From contig JADZCY010000175.1 of NCBI GenBank assembly GCA_020851325.1, positions 1-59,576 on the forward strand: a DNA stretch of 59,576 nucleotides. Reading direction: 5' to 3'. The stretch comes from Acidobacteriota bacterium. Lineage in GTDB: Bacteria > Acidobacteriota > Vicinamibacteria > Vicinamibacterales > UBA2999. The position numbers and the translations under genes were made by a program. Positions 51,035 through 59,518 of the stretch are shown piece after piece; the first letter of the stretch is position 1, and every line of letters starts with the position of its first letter. The notes below the pieces were generated by a model that worked only from the letters and a program-made list of their open reading frames with translations, was not told the origin of the DNA and made no database searches.

Positions 51035-52964
51035 ACTTCAACCGTGCCGCCCGTCCCTTGAGCGTTTCGGCGAGGGCCTTCAGGCGTTCCTGATCGCGGC
51101 CCGTGGCGCCAGCGGCGTCCGACTCGAGCTGCGTTGCCAGCGTCGTCAACTGCTCCACCGACTGCGCGGCGTTGCGATCGCGCGGCGAGCGGATGCCTTC
51201 GGCGCGGTCCATCGCGCTGGCCACCGCCTTGGCGCGTTCCGGCTGGATGGCGCGCGAGCGGTTCAGCTGATCGATGTACGCCTTGGCGACGACGGCCGTT
51301 GCCGGCCACACCACTTCGGGCTGCTGCTGCGCGTTGAACTCTTCGTAGTGAATCAGCGCCGCCGCATCGAGCTCGTTCTGCGTCAGGTACTCACTCGGCA
51401 ACAGACGGAAGATGTCGATGCCGCGCGCGATCTCGGCGCCGTAGATCTGGCCGTTGTACCAGTAGGTCGACCAGTAGCCGCCGGTGATCAGGTTCTTCTC
51501 GTCGAGCGGACCGCGATCGAAATACGCAATCTCCACCGGCTTGGCCGAATCGGTGAAGTCGAACACCGACAGCCCGCCCTGATACCACGCCTGCACCATG
51601 ATGTCGCGGCCCGGCACCGGAATCAGCGAGCCGTTGTGCGCGACGCAGTTCTCCTGCTCGGTCTGCGGCGCCGGCAGCTTGTAGTAGCCCTTGAACACCA
51701 TCTTCTTGTCGACGACGTCGAAGATGGCGTCGGCGCCCCAGGTGGGCGAATCGGTGGCGCGGCACCGCGGCCGCGTGCCACCGCCCCACTCGTCGGTGAA
51801 GATCACCTTGGTGCCGTCGTTGTTGAACGTCGCCGAGTGCCAGTAGGCGAAGTTCTTGTCGAACACGTGATCGAGCCGCTTCGGGTGCACCGGATCCGAG
51901 ATGTCCATCAGGATGCCGTTGCCCGAGCAGGCGCCGGCAGCCAGGCCGGCGGCCGGATACACGGTGATGTCGTGGCACTGGTTGGTCTCGGCCGTGCGCT
52001 GCGTGCCGGGACCGCTGTCGCCGCCGCGCCACAGCGCCGCGATCGACTTCTCGTCGCCGAAGATGCGCGGGCGGTTGACGACCTTGGCATCCTGCGGCGC
52101 CGCCAGCGGCACTTCGATGACGTCGATGCTGAAGAGCGCGGTGTTGTCGTCTTCTTCCGGCTTGGCGTTGACGCAGCCGTCGAGTTCCTCGCCGGAGCGC
52201 ACCGTGCTCGTGCCCGAGCCGTAGACGTAGATGCGCGACGGATCGCCGGGCACCGGCACCAGCGTGTGCGTGTGCGAGCCGCGGCACGTCTGCACCGAGG
52301 CGACCTGGCGTGGCTTGCGGATGTCGGTGATGTCGAAGATGCGGACGCCGCGGAAGCGTTCCTTGCTCACCGTCTCGGCAATGCCCTGCACGCCGCAGTC
52401 GACGCGGCCGCGCGTCTGCTCCACGGACATGAACAGCAGATGGCCCCACACCGACACGTCGCCCTGGCCGCCCGGGCAGACCACCGAGGTGACCAGCCGC
52501 GGACGCCGTGCGTTTTCGATGTCGTAGGTGTTGAAGCCGTGGAAGTTACCCACCCACATGTGGGTGCCGGCAAAGGCCATGTCGGAATTGGCGAAGTCGA
52601 GACCACCGGGACGCGGCGGCGTCGCCGGCCTGGCGGGCGCGCCCGGCTGTCCGGCCGCGGGCGCCGCGGGTGCGGCGGCGGGCGCGGGTGGAGTCGCGGC
52701 GGCCGGCGGTGGTGCGCCAGGCGCCCGCTCGGGCGGCGACGGCGGACCGGCCGGCGCTTCCGGATCGAAGAAGCCTTCGGGCCGCGGCAGCGTCGAGGTG
52801 AGCTGCATGTTCTTCGCGGCGACGCCGGCGTTGTGCAGGCCGCCCTTCAGGCCGACGCGCGGATCCGTCGATGCCGTTGCCGGGCGGTCCTGCGCGCCAA
52901 CCTGTCCGGTCAGCGCCACCGCCACCATCGTCACTCCGATCCCCCAGCGCAATACGGATCTCAT
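51033..52964 (-). CDS. Secreted LVIVD-repeat protein 2
   Basis: 643 aa. Signal peptide to about residue 24, a longer Ala/Pro linker than its paralogue (about 60-105), then the same LVIVD propeller (GFNTYDIENARRPRLVTSV, GVRIFDITDIRKPRQVASV) and helical C-terminus. Conserved cysteines match those at 40527-42401. The start overlaps the DUF305 stop (ATGA) and has GGAG 8 nt upstream. Coupling to a His-rich lipoprotein suggests a shared metal-related or surface role. Confidence 0.85.
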   Translation of the reverse strand: MRSVLRWGIGVTMVAVALTGQVGAQDRPATASTDPRVGLKGGLHNAGVAAKNMQLTSTLPRPEGFFDPEAPAGPPSPPERAPGAPPPAAATPPAPAAAPAAPAAGQPGAPARPATPPRPGGLDFANSDMAFAGTHMWVGNFHGFNTYDIENARRPRLVTSVVCPGGQGDVSVWGHLLFMSVEQTRGRVDCGVQGIAETVSKERFRGVRIFDITDIRKPRQVASVQTCRGSHTHTLVPVPGDPSRIYVYGSGTSTVRSGEELDGCVNAKPEEDDNTALFSIDVIEVPLAAPQDAKVVNRPRIFGDEKSIAALWRGGDSGPGTQRTAETNQCHDITVYPAAGLAAGACSGNGILMDISDPVHPKRLDHVFDKNFAYWHSATFNNDGTKVIFTDEWGGGTRPRCRATDSPTWGADAIFDVVDKKMVFKGYYKLPAPQTEQENCVAHNGSLIPVPGRDIMVQAWYQGGLSVFDFTDSAKPVEIAYFDRGPLDEKNLITGGYWSTYWYNGQIYGAEIARGIDIFRLLPSEYLTQNELDAAALIHYEEFNAQQQPEVVWPATAVVAKAYIDQLNRSRAIQPERAKAVASAMDRAEGIRSPRDRNAAQSVEQLTTLATQLESDAAGATGRDQERLKALAETLKGRAARLK

Positions 52965-53611
52965 TTCTGCAGCTCCTTCAGCAAAGCGCCCATCCGATCG
53001 ATCTCCATCTGCTGATCGGCCTCGACGTCCGAGGCAAACGCGAAGATGTCGCCGTCCTGCCCGGCGCCCGCCGTCCCGAACAACTCGCGCACCATCACCA
53101 GGGCGCCGCCGTGGTGCTTGATCATGCCGAGCAGGAACTGTTTGTCGAACTCGACGCCGGTGGTGAGTGACAGCTTCATCATCTCGTCCTGCGTCAGCAT
53201 GCCCGGCATCAGCGTCGCGCCGTGCTGGTGATGCGCATGTGGATCGGGCAGCGCCTGGCCGCGCGCCTTCAGCCACTCCTGCATCATCTGAATCTCGTCG
53301 AGCTGCGACACCTCGATGCGCTTGGCCAGCAGCTTCATGTCGTCGCGGCTCGTGCGCTCGGGCAGCAGCGCCGCCATCTCCAGCGCCTGCTGGTGATGGC
53401 CGATCATGCCCTGCATGAACTTCACGTCCGCTTCGGTGTACTGGACCTTCGAGAGGTCGGTGGCCTGCGCCGCACTGACGACGCGGTTGTCCTGACCCGG
53501 CGCGCCGGGCTGGATGATGGCCGGGCCGCCGCTGGCGACCTGCGAACTTCGACAGCCCGCGGCCAGGGCGGCCAGCAGGCACAGCGCGGCACGAAAGACA
53601 GTTGGTGACAT
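52961..53611 (-). CDS. DUF305 lipoprotein
   Basis: 216 aa. Lipobox AAGC, Cys at about residue 19. Two DUF305 halves carry paired histidines, MIGHHQQALEMA and MIKHHGGALVMV, and HAHHQHG lies between them, suggesting metal binding. DUF305 proteins are often found with copper-resistance genes. Coupled to LVIVD protein 2. The frame stays open upstream through the GGTGCTCCAC repeats, but ATG 53611 begins a proper lipoprotein signal. Confidence 0.85.
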   Translation of the reverse strand: MSPTVFRAALCLLAALAAGCRSSQVASGGPAIIQPGAPGQDNRVVSAAQATDLSKVQYTEADVKFMQGMIGHHQQALEMAALLPERTSRDDMKLLAKRIEVSQLDEIQMMQEWLKARGQALPDPHAHHQHGATLMPGMLTQDEMMKLSLTTGVEFDKQFLLGMIKHHGGALVMVRELFGTAGAGQDGDIFAFASDVEADQQMEIDRMGALLKELQK

Positions 53612-53637
53612 GGCAGGTATCAGGATACACCCGGGAC

Positions 53638-53760
53638 GGAGGTGCTCCACGGGGGTGCTCCACCGGGGGTGCTCCACGAAGGTGCTCCACGGAGGTGCTC
53701 CGCGAGGGTGCTCCACGGAGGTGCGGCACGGAGGTGCTCACGGACGTGCCGCACGGAGGA
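53638..53760. repeat. GGTGCTCCACGGA 15-bp-type array
   Basis: Eight or so units of GGTGCTCCACGGA with small changes. The distal part contains a perfect 10-bp stem GTGCGGCACG / CGTGCCGCAC (53721-53730, 53745-53754). A related array with GGTGCTACACGA ends the window. Units have no spacers, so this is not a CRISPR array. Confidence 0.85.
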
Positions 53761-53874
53761 GCCTACAGGATTCTGTGTGGTTGGAGATTGGACCGTGCCG
53801 TTGATCGCCACCATGTTGATGAAGAACACGCTGGTCGAACCACGGCGCCACAGGCGCAGAGGCGAGCCCAGGCC

Positions 53875-53911
53875 ATATATCATTGACCGATATATCCAGA
53901 GCAAGTATATC
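53875..53911 (+). promoter_or_regulatory. Promoter and probable PadR operator
   Basis: TTGACC (53883-53888) and TATATC (53906-53911) are 17 bp apart, an ideal sigma70-type pair. The -35 lies in the centre of the dyad ATATATC-ATTGACC-GATATAT (53875-53895). The -10 repeats one half-site. ATG 53918 is 6 nt after the -10, so the mRNA is probably leaderless. A PadR gene in the operon suggests autoregulation. Confidence 0.7.
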
Positions 53912-53917
53912 TTTCGA

Positions 53918-54409
53918 ATGAGCACGAGCCACGCACTGGCGACACTCGTCATCACGGTCGGGATGCTGGTCTCAGGAATCACCGACAGTGCTGCCCGACA
54001 GAAGCCAAACTTCTCCGGCACGTGGGTGCTGAATCGCCAGGCGAGCAGCCTGCCGCCCCCCGTGTCCGCAGTGGAGAGCGGCGTCGTTCGCATTGAGCAC
54101 CGAGAGCCGTCGTTCAGTTTTCGTCGCACCTACGTCATCAGCGGCGCGTCGCGGGAGGCCAGCTTCACGGCATCGACGGACGGGCGAGAGACGACGGACA
54201 CGGGCGCCAGAGGGGAGACTATCACCCTCACCATGAAATGGGCGAGCGACGTTCTGGTGCTCGCGATGCGAATCCAGGGTCCGGGGTTCAACGCCACCAA
54301 CGACGTGCGCTACGAGCTCCTGAACGGCGGCACGCGCTTGCGCGCCACGGAGCAAGGGCGCAGCCCGCAGGGCGATCACGACGCCGTCTGGATCTACGAT
54401 CGCCAGTGA
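53918..54409 (+). CDS. Secreted small protein of the PadR operon
   Basis: 163 aa with a signal peptide (to about residue 27). FSGTWVLNRQAS near the mature start resembles a lipocalin-like or related beta-barrel protein family common in Acidobacteriota; I cannot name the family with certainty. It lies just downstream of a strong promoter and 2 bp from the PadR gene, so it is probably its main target. Function unknown. Confidence 0.7.
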   Translation: MSTSHALATLVITVGMLVSGITDSAARQKPNFSGTWVLNRQASSLPPPVSAVESGVVRIEHREPSFSFRRTYVISGASREASFTASTDGRETTDTGARGETITLTMKWASDVLVLAMRIQGPGFNATNDVRYELLNGGTRLRATEQGRSPQGDHDAVWIYDRQ

Positions 54410-54411
54410 CC

Positions 54412-54759
54412 ATGGCCGCCTATCAGCCGCTGGCCCCCGCGGTGTTCCACATCCTTCTGGCTCTCGCCGACGGCGAGAAGCACGGGTACGGGGTCATGAA
54501 GAGCATCGAAGATCACACAGCAGGCGCGCTGAAGATGGGTGCCGGCACCCTGTACAGCAACCTGCTACGCCTGACCGAAACCGGCTGGGTCGTCGAAGTG
54601 CCGGCGCCGCAGGCTCGATCGGCCCGCGACGAACGCCGGCGCTTTTACGGACTCACTGACGACGGTCGGCTGGCGCTCGACGTCGAGGTGCGGCGGCTCG
54701 AGTCGCTTGTGCGCCTGGCCAAACGCCCGCACCTCCGGCCACGAGCGACGAGCCGTTAG
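54412..54759 (+). CDS. PadR-family transcriptional regulator
   Basis: 115 aa. Winged-helix PadR pattern: FHILLALADGEKHGYGVMKSIED, then LKMGAGTLYSNLLRLTETGWV. ERRRFYGLTDDGR is the usual wing end. It binds operators, often to repress, with a small-molecule ligand. Two starts compete: ATG 54412 or a GTG at 54406 overlapping the previous stop. It probably controls its own operon at the dyad 53875-53895. Confidence 0.9.
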   Translation: MAAYQPLAPAVFHILLALADGEKHGYGVMKSIEDHTAGALKMGAGTLYSNLLRLTETGWVVEVPAPQARSARDERRRFYGLTDDGRLALDVEVRRLESLVRLAKRPHLRPRATSR

Positions 54760-54772
54760 CCGGGAGAACGCC

Positions 54773-55222
54773 GTGCACCATGTCTACAAGCTGTTCCTGC
54801 GCCTCCTGCCCGAAGACTTCCATCGTCGATACGGGGTGGAGATGGCACTCGACTTCGAAGACGGCTGGCGCGAAGCCGCGGCGGGTGGCTGGCGGCGAAG
54901 AGTCGAATTCGGCGTGCGCGCGAGCGGAGATCTGGCCGTGAGCCTTCTCCGCGAGCGGACACGCGGTGCGCACCTGGGCGTGGTGGCGGCCACGGTGAGC
55001 GTGACCACGCTGCTCTGGGGACTGGCGCTTCGGCCCTGGTCGTGGCCCTGGGAGGCCTTGCCGAGACCGCGGCAAGCCGAGGTCGTCCCCGTGAGCGAGG
55101 CAGAGCTGCTCGGGCTGGCGGCGGCCGCCGTGCTGCCTGTGCTTGTCGTGCTGTTGTTCGGGAGCCGTCTGGTCCAACGGCGCGCGTTCCGTCGACACTG
55201 GCCGCGCGGAGGCATCATGTAG
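54773..55222 (+). CDS. Membrane protein with permease-type N-terminus
   Basis: 149 aa. The first 50 residues (YKLFLRLLPEDFHRRYGVEM, DFEDGWREA) are the cytoplasmic opening typical of acidobacterial duplicated orphan permeases, but the protein ends after two or three membrane helices. It may be a truncated remnant or a free-standing domain. GTG 54773 has GGGAG 7 nt upstream. Third gene of the PadR operon. Confidence 0.6.
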   Translation: MHHVYKLFLRLLPEDFHRRYGVEMALDFEDGWREAAAGGWRRRVEFGVRASGDLAVSLLRERTRGAHLGVVAATVSVTTLLWGLALRPWSWPWEALPRPRQAEVVPVSEAELLGLAAAAVLPVLVVLLFGSRLVQRRAFRRHWPRGGIM

Positions 55223-55289
55223 CGCTCGAACGGACGCCGCGCGTCGGCATTCCAGCGTTGTCGGCATCGAGCATCAGATTCAGTGCGAA

Positions 55290-55295
55290 TATAAT
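55290..55295 (+). promoter_or_regulatory. Consensus -10 box for the toxin-antitoxin operon
   Basis: Perfect TATAAT, ending 9 nt before ATG 55305 (6 nt before an in-frame GTG at 55302). No Shine-Dalgarno sequence, so the transcript is probably leaderless. No -35 match is seen. Confidence 0.6.
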
Positions 55296-55304
55296 GTTGA
55301 CGTG

Positions 55305-55586
55305 ATGCTGGACCTGGCCAACGACATCCGTTCGCTCTCCGATTTCAAGCGAAATACCGTCGACCTGCTGGAGCGCATCCGGAAGACCGGCAATCCGATG
55401 GTCCTGACCATTAACGGCAAGGCCGAGCTTGTGGTTCAGGACGCCGAGGCGTACCAGGCACTGCTCGACCGGGTTGAGGCAGTGGAAGGAATTCAGCGCG
55501 GCCTGGCCGACGTGAAAGCCGGACGCACGAGGGCTGCCGCCCCGGTCTTCGATCGGCTGCGCCGCAAACATGGCATACCGCGTTGA
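55305..55586 (+). CDS. Phd/YefM-type antitoxin
   Basis: 93 aa. N-terminal DNA-binding fold DIRSLSDFKRNTVDLLERI, then PMVLTINGKAELVVQDAEAYQALLDR, classic of the Phd/YefM family. The C-terminal helical part (after about 60) would bind the toxin. It overlaps the toxin gene by 17 bp. It neutralises the ParE-like partner and likely represses the operon. Confidence 0.9.
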   Translation: MLDLANDIRSLSDFKRNTVDLLERIRKTGNPMVLTINGKAELVVQDAEAYQALLDRVEAVEGIQRGLADVKAGRTRAAAPVFDRLRRKHGIPR

Positions 55587-55902
55587 GATTGCGCGCCGTG
55601 CCGAAGCCGAGCTCGAAGAGATCTACCTTTGGGTGGTGGCGCGCGCCCCGCAGCAGGGAGCGAGGTGGTTCAACGGGCTCGAACGCGCGGTCCTGTCGCT
55701 GGACGAACACCCGAAACGATGTCCGGTGGCGCCTGAGAGCTTCGACCCTCGACTGCCCGTGCGCGTGTTGAGCTACGGGCGGAAGCCTCACATCTACCGC
55801 ATCTTCTTCACCGTGGACGACGAGTTCCACGTCGTCTACGTCGTGCACATCAGGCGCGGAGCGAGGCGTTCGGCTACGCCTGAGGAACTGAAGGGCGAGT
55901 AG
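55570..55902 (+). CDS. RelE/ParE-family toxin
   Basis: 110 aa. VEIARRAEAELEEIYLWV at the N-terminus, then PVRVLSYGRKPHIYRIFFTVDDEFHVVYVVHIRRG, typical of the ParE branch. ParE toxins block DNA gyrase, RelE toxins cut mRNA on ribosomes; the sequence looks closer to ParE but this is not certain. Its start lies inside the antitoxin gene. Confidence 0.9.
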   Translation: MAYRVEIARRAEAELEEIYLWVVARAPQQGARWFNGLERAVLSLDEHPKRCPVAPESFDPRLPVRVLSYGRKPHIYRIFFTVDDEFHVVYVVHIRRGARRSATPEELKGE

Positions 55903-55935
55903 CGCGTCAGCGGGCCAGCCGTCCCGTGCGTGTTT

Positions 55936-56406
55936 TTATCTTCCCGTCACGGACGCTGGCGCGACCAGCGGCGGGGCGTTGGTTTGCGGGACGTGGCAGG
56001 CGGTGCAGTTCCAGCGCGAGGAGGCCAGTTGCGGCTTGGCCGTCGCCGCGGCGTCGCCGGTGGCGGTCGTGAAGTGACTCGCCGGTGCCGCCGGCGGGCC
56101 GGTGGTGGCGCCGGCACGACCGTGACAGCCGATGCAGGCATTGCGCTTGGCGGTCACCGGGGTCAACCCCTTCAGCGCATGGGGAATCAGCGCTGGCGCC
56201 CCCTCCCACTCACGCGGGAAGCGGGCGCTCTGGCCCGGCCGCTTGTCCCCGTGGTCGTAGACGGCCGCGGCGCCGTCCGCGGCCGGCGCCGGCGACGTGG
56301 CTGTCGCGGGTGCAGCCGGAGCGGGAGCGGCCGCCTGCGCACCGGCCAACGCCGGCACGCCGGCCAGCGCCAGCAACAGCCCGAATGTGGGAATTCGCCG
56401 CATCAT
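55936..56406 (-). CDS. napB: Periplasmic nitrate reductase small subunit (dihaem cytochrome c)
   Basis: 156 aa. Signal peptide, a Pro/Ala-rich linker, then two haem c sites: CIGCH (91-95) and CTACH (134-138), with His76 and His111 as likely distal ligands. PALIPHALKGLTPVTAKRNAC and WNCTACHVPQTNAPPLV are NapB hallmarks. It passes electrons to NapA. Its start overlaps the NapA stop (ATGA). Confidence 0.93.
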   Translation of the reverse strand: MMRRIPTFGLLLALAGVPALAGAQAAAPAPAAPATATSPAPAADGAAAVYDHGDKRPGQSARFPREWEGAPALIPHALKGLTPVTAKRNACIGCHGRAGATTGPPAAPASHFTTATGDAAATAKPQLASSRWNCTACHVPQTNAPPLVAPASVTGR

Positions 56407-59180
56407 CAGCCTCCGGCGGCGGTGTCACTGGCGACCCGAGTCACCTTCACCGCGCACTTCTTGAAATCGGTCTGCTTCGAGATCGGGCAGGTGGCGTCGA
56501 TCGTCACCACGTTGATGAAGATCCGCTCGTCGAACCACGGCACGTAAACCAGACCGCGCGGCACACCGTAGCGGCCCTCGGTCTCGACGCGGATCCGGAT
56601 GCGACCGCGGCGCGATTCAATCCACGCCGCGTCGTGACGCGCCAGCCCGCGCGCCCTGGCGTCCTCCGGATGCATGTAGAGCAGCGCGTGCGGCACGGCG
56701 CGATGCAAGGACGGCACGCGGCGCGTCATCGTTCCGGAGTGCCAGTGCTCGAGCACGCGACCCGTGCTCAGCCACAGGTCGTAGGTCTTGTCCGGCACCT
56801 CGGGCGGCGCCGCATACGGACGGAAGAAGATCTTCGCCTTCCCCGCCAGCGACACCGGCGGCCCCGCTGCAGGCGCGTGCTGCGTGCCGGTCGGCAGCGA
56901 CTTCATCGCCGGGCCATAGAACTCGAACGGCGCGCCGGACTTCACATACGGATCGTGCTCGGCGTTGAACCGCCAGCGCGTTTCCTTGCCGTTCACCACC
57001 GGCCACCGCAAGCCGCGCACGTCATCGGCCAGGTAGGTGTCGAAGGGCGCCAGGTCGTGCGCGTGTCCACGTCCGAACGCCGCATATTCCTCGAAGAGCG
57101 CCTTCTCGACGAACCACCGTTCGCCGAGGTGCGTCACCGTGTCGTTCGCCTGTCCCTTCGCGATCGGATCCGGCCACGCCACTTTCTTGTTGGCCGTCGT
57201 CGCGAACAACACGTCGTACAGCGTCGTCTGCGGCGAGTAGCCGAGCGCCTTCGCGGCGCCGACGACATCGGGCAGCCGCCCGTCGGTGAAGCCCGCCGCC
57301 GCCAGGCCCGGTACCGTCTGCTCGCTCCACACGTCGGCCAGCGTGAAGCGCTTCGAGAACTCCAGCATCTGCCAGACGTCCGACCGCGCCTCGCCCGGCG
57401 CCGCCACCTGCTGCCGCCACAACTGCGTGCGGCGCTCGCTGTTGCCGTAGCCGCCCCACTTCTCGAAGATCATCGACGACGGCAGCACGAGATCGGCGAC
57501 GCGCGTCGACAGCCCCGGGTAGACGTCCGACACGACGATGAACGCGTCGAGCTTGCGGGCGGCCTCGACCCAGCGACCGGCGTTGGCCGTCGACTGGAAC
57601 GGATTGGTGACCTGCACCCACAGCCACTTGATGCGGCCGTCTTCGAGGTCGCGCATCATCTGCGTGATGTGGCTGCCGGTCTTCGGGTTGATGGTGCCGG
57701 CCGGCAGCGCCCACATCTCTTCGGCGCGTTTGCGATCGGCGGCGCTCTCCACGCTCATGTCCGCCGGCAGGCGATGCGCGAAGGTGCCCACTTCGCGCGC
57801 GGTGCCGCACGCCGAGGGCTGACCGGTGAGCGAGAACGCGCTGTTCCCCGGCTTCGCGTACTTGCCGGTGAGCAGGTGCACCATGTACGCCTGCTCGTTC
57901 ACCCACGTCCCGCGCGTGCTCTGGTTGAAGCCCATCGTCCAGAACGAGACGACCTTCTTCGCGCGATCGGCGTAGACGTCGGCCAGGGCGACAAGCTTGG
58001 CCTTGAACGCGTCGAGCGGCTCGTCGGCGAGCCCGCGCGCGAGTTCGGCGACGAGGTCGAGCGTGTAGGGCTCCACCGCCTGCTTGAACGCCTCGAACGT
58101 GATCAGCCACTGGTCGTTGGCCTGCGCGCGACGATCCTGCGGCACGGCACGGCCGGCGTCGCCGGCGCGCCCCTGCAGGATGGCCTCCTCGCGCGTGAGG
58201 ACGTGGGAGCGCTGCTCCGAGCGCGTGTCCTGCTCCGCGGGAGACATGCCGCGATCGTCGTCACGCAGGCCATACCCGATGTCGGTGTAGCCGGTGGCGA
58301 AGACACAGTACTGATCGACGAACGCCTGGTCGACCGCGCCGCGCGCCAGAATCTCGCGGGCGAGGTAATTCCAGATCGCCATGTCCGTCTGCGGCTTGAA
58401 GACGATCTCCACATCGGCCATCGCCGAAGTCGGCGTCGTGTAAGGCGTGAGATGGAAGATGCGATAGTCCGCCGACGCCAGGCGCTTCGCCGTGACGCGC
58501 GCCCACAGCATCGGGTGCATCTCGGCCATGTTGGCGCCCCAACTGACGATGGTGTCGGTGAGTTCGATGTCGTCGTAGCAGCCGGCGGGCTCGTCGATGC
58601 CGAAGGTCTGCATGAAGCCGGCGACGGCCGAGGCCATGCAGTGACGGGCATTGGGTTCGAGGTTGTTGCTGCGCCAGCCGGCCTTCACGAGCTTCGAGGC
58701 CGCGTACCCTTCCTGGATCGTGTACTGCCCGGATCCCATCACGGCGATACCGGTGGGTCCGAGTTCCTTGTGCGCGCGCTTGAATTGCGCGGCCATCTCG
58801 TCGAACGCGCGCGCCCACGACACCGGCGTGAACTCGCCGTTCTTGTCGAACTTGCCGTCCTTCATCCGGAGCAGCGGTCGCGTGAGGCGGTCCGGCCCGT
58901 AGAGGATCTGCGTGTTGGCGTAACCCTTCACGCAGAGCAGGCCGCGATTCACCGGCGAATCCGGATCACCCTTGACGGCGACGACCTTGCCTTCGTGCGT
59001 GGCGATCTGGAGACCACAGCCCGTGCCGCAGAAGCGGCACACGCCCTTGTCCCAGCGCCAGTCCGGCTGCGTATCGCGCGTCAGCGCGGCCAGTGGCGCC
59101 GGCAGCGGCAGTCCGGCCGCCGCGGCGGTGGCAGCGGCGGCACTGGCCCGCAGGAAATCGCGGCGACTGGTCCCGCTCAT
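56406..59180 (-). CDS. napA: Periplasmic nitrate reductase catalytic subunit
   Basis: 924 aa. Tat signal ([10 protein letters not shown]). The 4Fe-4S cluster cysteines are 48, 51, 55 and 83 ([20 protein letters not shown]). The Mo ligand cysteine is Cys181 in [24 protein letters not shown] ends the protein. It reduces nitrate to nitrite with bis-MGD molybdenum in the periplasm. It is longer than usual (about 830 aa): an extra charged insertion of about 50 residues lies at 306-356, after YTDIGYGL. NapD comes first and napB last; no NapC or NapGH is seen. Confidence 0.95.
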   Translation of the reverse strand: MSGTSRRDFLRASAAAATAAAAGLPLPAPLAALTRDTQPDWRWDKGVCRFCGTGCGLQIATHEGKVVAVKGDPDSPVNRGLLCVKGYANTQILYGPDRLTRPLLRMKDGKFDKNGEFTPVSWARAFDEMAAQFKRAHKELGPTGIAVMGSGQYTIQEGYAASKLVKAGWRSNNLEPNARHCMASAVAGFMQTFGIDEPAGCYDDIELTDTIVSWGANMAEMHPMLWARVTAKRLASADYRIFHLTPYTTPTSAMADVEIVFKPQTDMAIWNYLAREILARGAVDQAFVDQYCVFATGYTDIGYGLRDDDRGMSPAEQDTRSEQRSHVLTREEAILQGRAGDAGRAVPQDRRAQANDQWLITFEAFKQAVEPYTLDLVAELARGLADEPLDAFKAKLVALADVYADRAKKVVSFWTMGFNQSTRGTWVNEQAYMVHLLTGKYAKPGNSAFSLTGQPSACGTAREVGTFAHRLPADMSVESAADRKRAEEMWALPAGTINPKTGSHITQMMRDLEDGRIKWLWVQVTNPFQSTANAGRWVEAARKLDAFIVVSDVYPGLSTRVADLVLPSSMIFEKWGGYGNSERRTQLWRQQVAAPGEARSDVWQMLEFSKRFTLADVWSEQTVPGLAAAGFTDGRLPDVVGAAKALGYSPQTTLYDVLFATTANKKVAWPDPIAKGQANDTVTHLGERWFVEKALFEEYAAFGRGHAHDLAPFDTYLADDVRGLRWPVVNGKETRWRFNAEHDPYVKSGAPFEFYGPAMKSLPTGTQHAPAAGPPVSLAGKAKIFFRPYAAPPEVPDKTYDLWLSTGRVLEHWHSGTMTRRVPSLHRAVPHALLYMHPEDARARGLARHDAAWIESRRGRIRIRVETEGRYGVPRGLVYVPWFDERIFINVVTIDATCPISKQTDFKKCAVKVTRVASDTAAGG

Positions 59181-59446
59181 GACGCCCGCTCCTCGTCCAC
59201 GTAGTCGCACGTCAGGGCCAGCGACTGCACGCCCGGCAGCGCCGCCAGAGTGGCGCACGCCGATTCGAGGTCGCGACGGGTATCGGTCTCCACCGTGATC
59301 ACCAGACGCCCGCCGGCCTCGTCCTGGAGGTGCACATCGACGCCCGGGACGGCAGCGGAAAGGCGGGCGACGGCCGGCAGACAGCCGGGCGAGACGGTGA
59401 GAAGGAGACCGGAGACGTGTGTGACGGATTCGGGAGCGGCGGGCAT
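59177..59446 (-). CDS. napD: NapA signal-peptide chaperone
   Basis: 89 aa, ferredoxin-like fold ([51 protein letters not shown]). NapD binds the Tat signal of NapA and holds it until maturation is complete. The stop overlaps the napA start. It is first in the operon; the ATG lies 43 nt from the centre of an FNR-type dyad. Confidence 0.9.
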   Translation of the reverse strand: MPAAPESVTHVSGLLLTVSPGCLPAVARLSAAVPGVDVHLQDEAGGRLVITVETDTRRDLESACATLAALPGVQSLALTCDYVDEERAS

Positions 59447-59481
59447 CGCTCCGATTCTGATTCGATTCAGTTGCGGTGCCG

Positions 59482-59497
59482 TATGACGGATGTCATA
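59482..59497. promoter_or_regulatory. FNR/NnrR-type dyad before napDAB
   Basis: TATGAC-GGAT-GTCATA, perfect 6-bp arms with 4-nt centre, the geometry of CRP/FNR-family sites. A class II site at -41.5 would put the transcription start at 59448, two bases before the napD ATG. Confidence 0.6.
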
Positions 59498-59500
59498 GAC

Positions 59501-59510
59501 GGGGGGGGGG
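59501..59510. repeat. Ten-G homopolymer
   Basis: A run of ten G directly upstream of the nap dyad. It could vary in length by slippage, or be a sequencing artefact. Confidence 0.7.
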
Positions 59511-59518
59511 CGGCACGA

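Noticed and set aside
53612-53741. Fusion of the LVIVD 2 and DUF305 frames, and extension into the repeats
   Set aside because: Clear lipoprotein and signal-peptide starts with ribosome sites exist at 53611 and 52964.
53638-53760. Possible CRISPR array
   Set aside because: Units are about 15 bp and directly joined, with no unique spacers, and no cas gene is present.
55908-55937. Terminator after the toxin gene
   Set aside because: There is a T5 run but the stem before it is short and mismatched, so I do not call it.
56085-59204. 1039-codon open frame antisense to napA and napB
   Set aside because: napA and napB are certain; the antisense frame has no recognisable domain.
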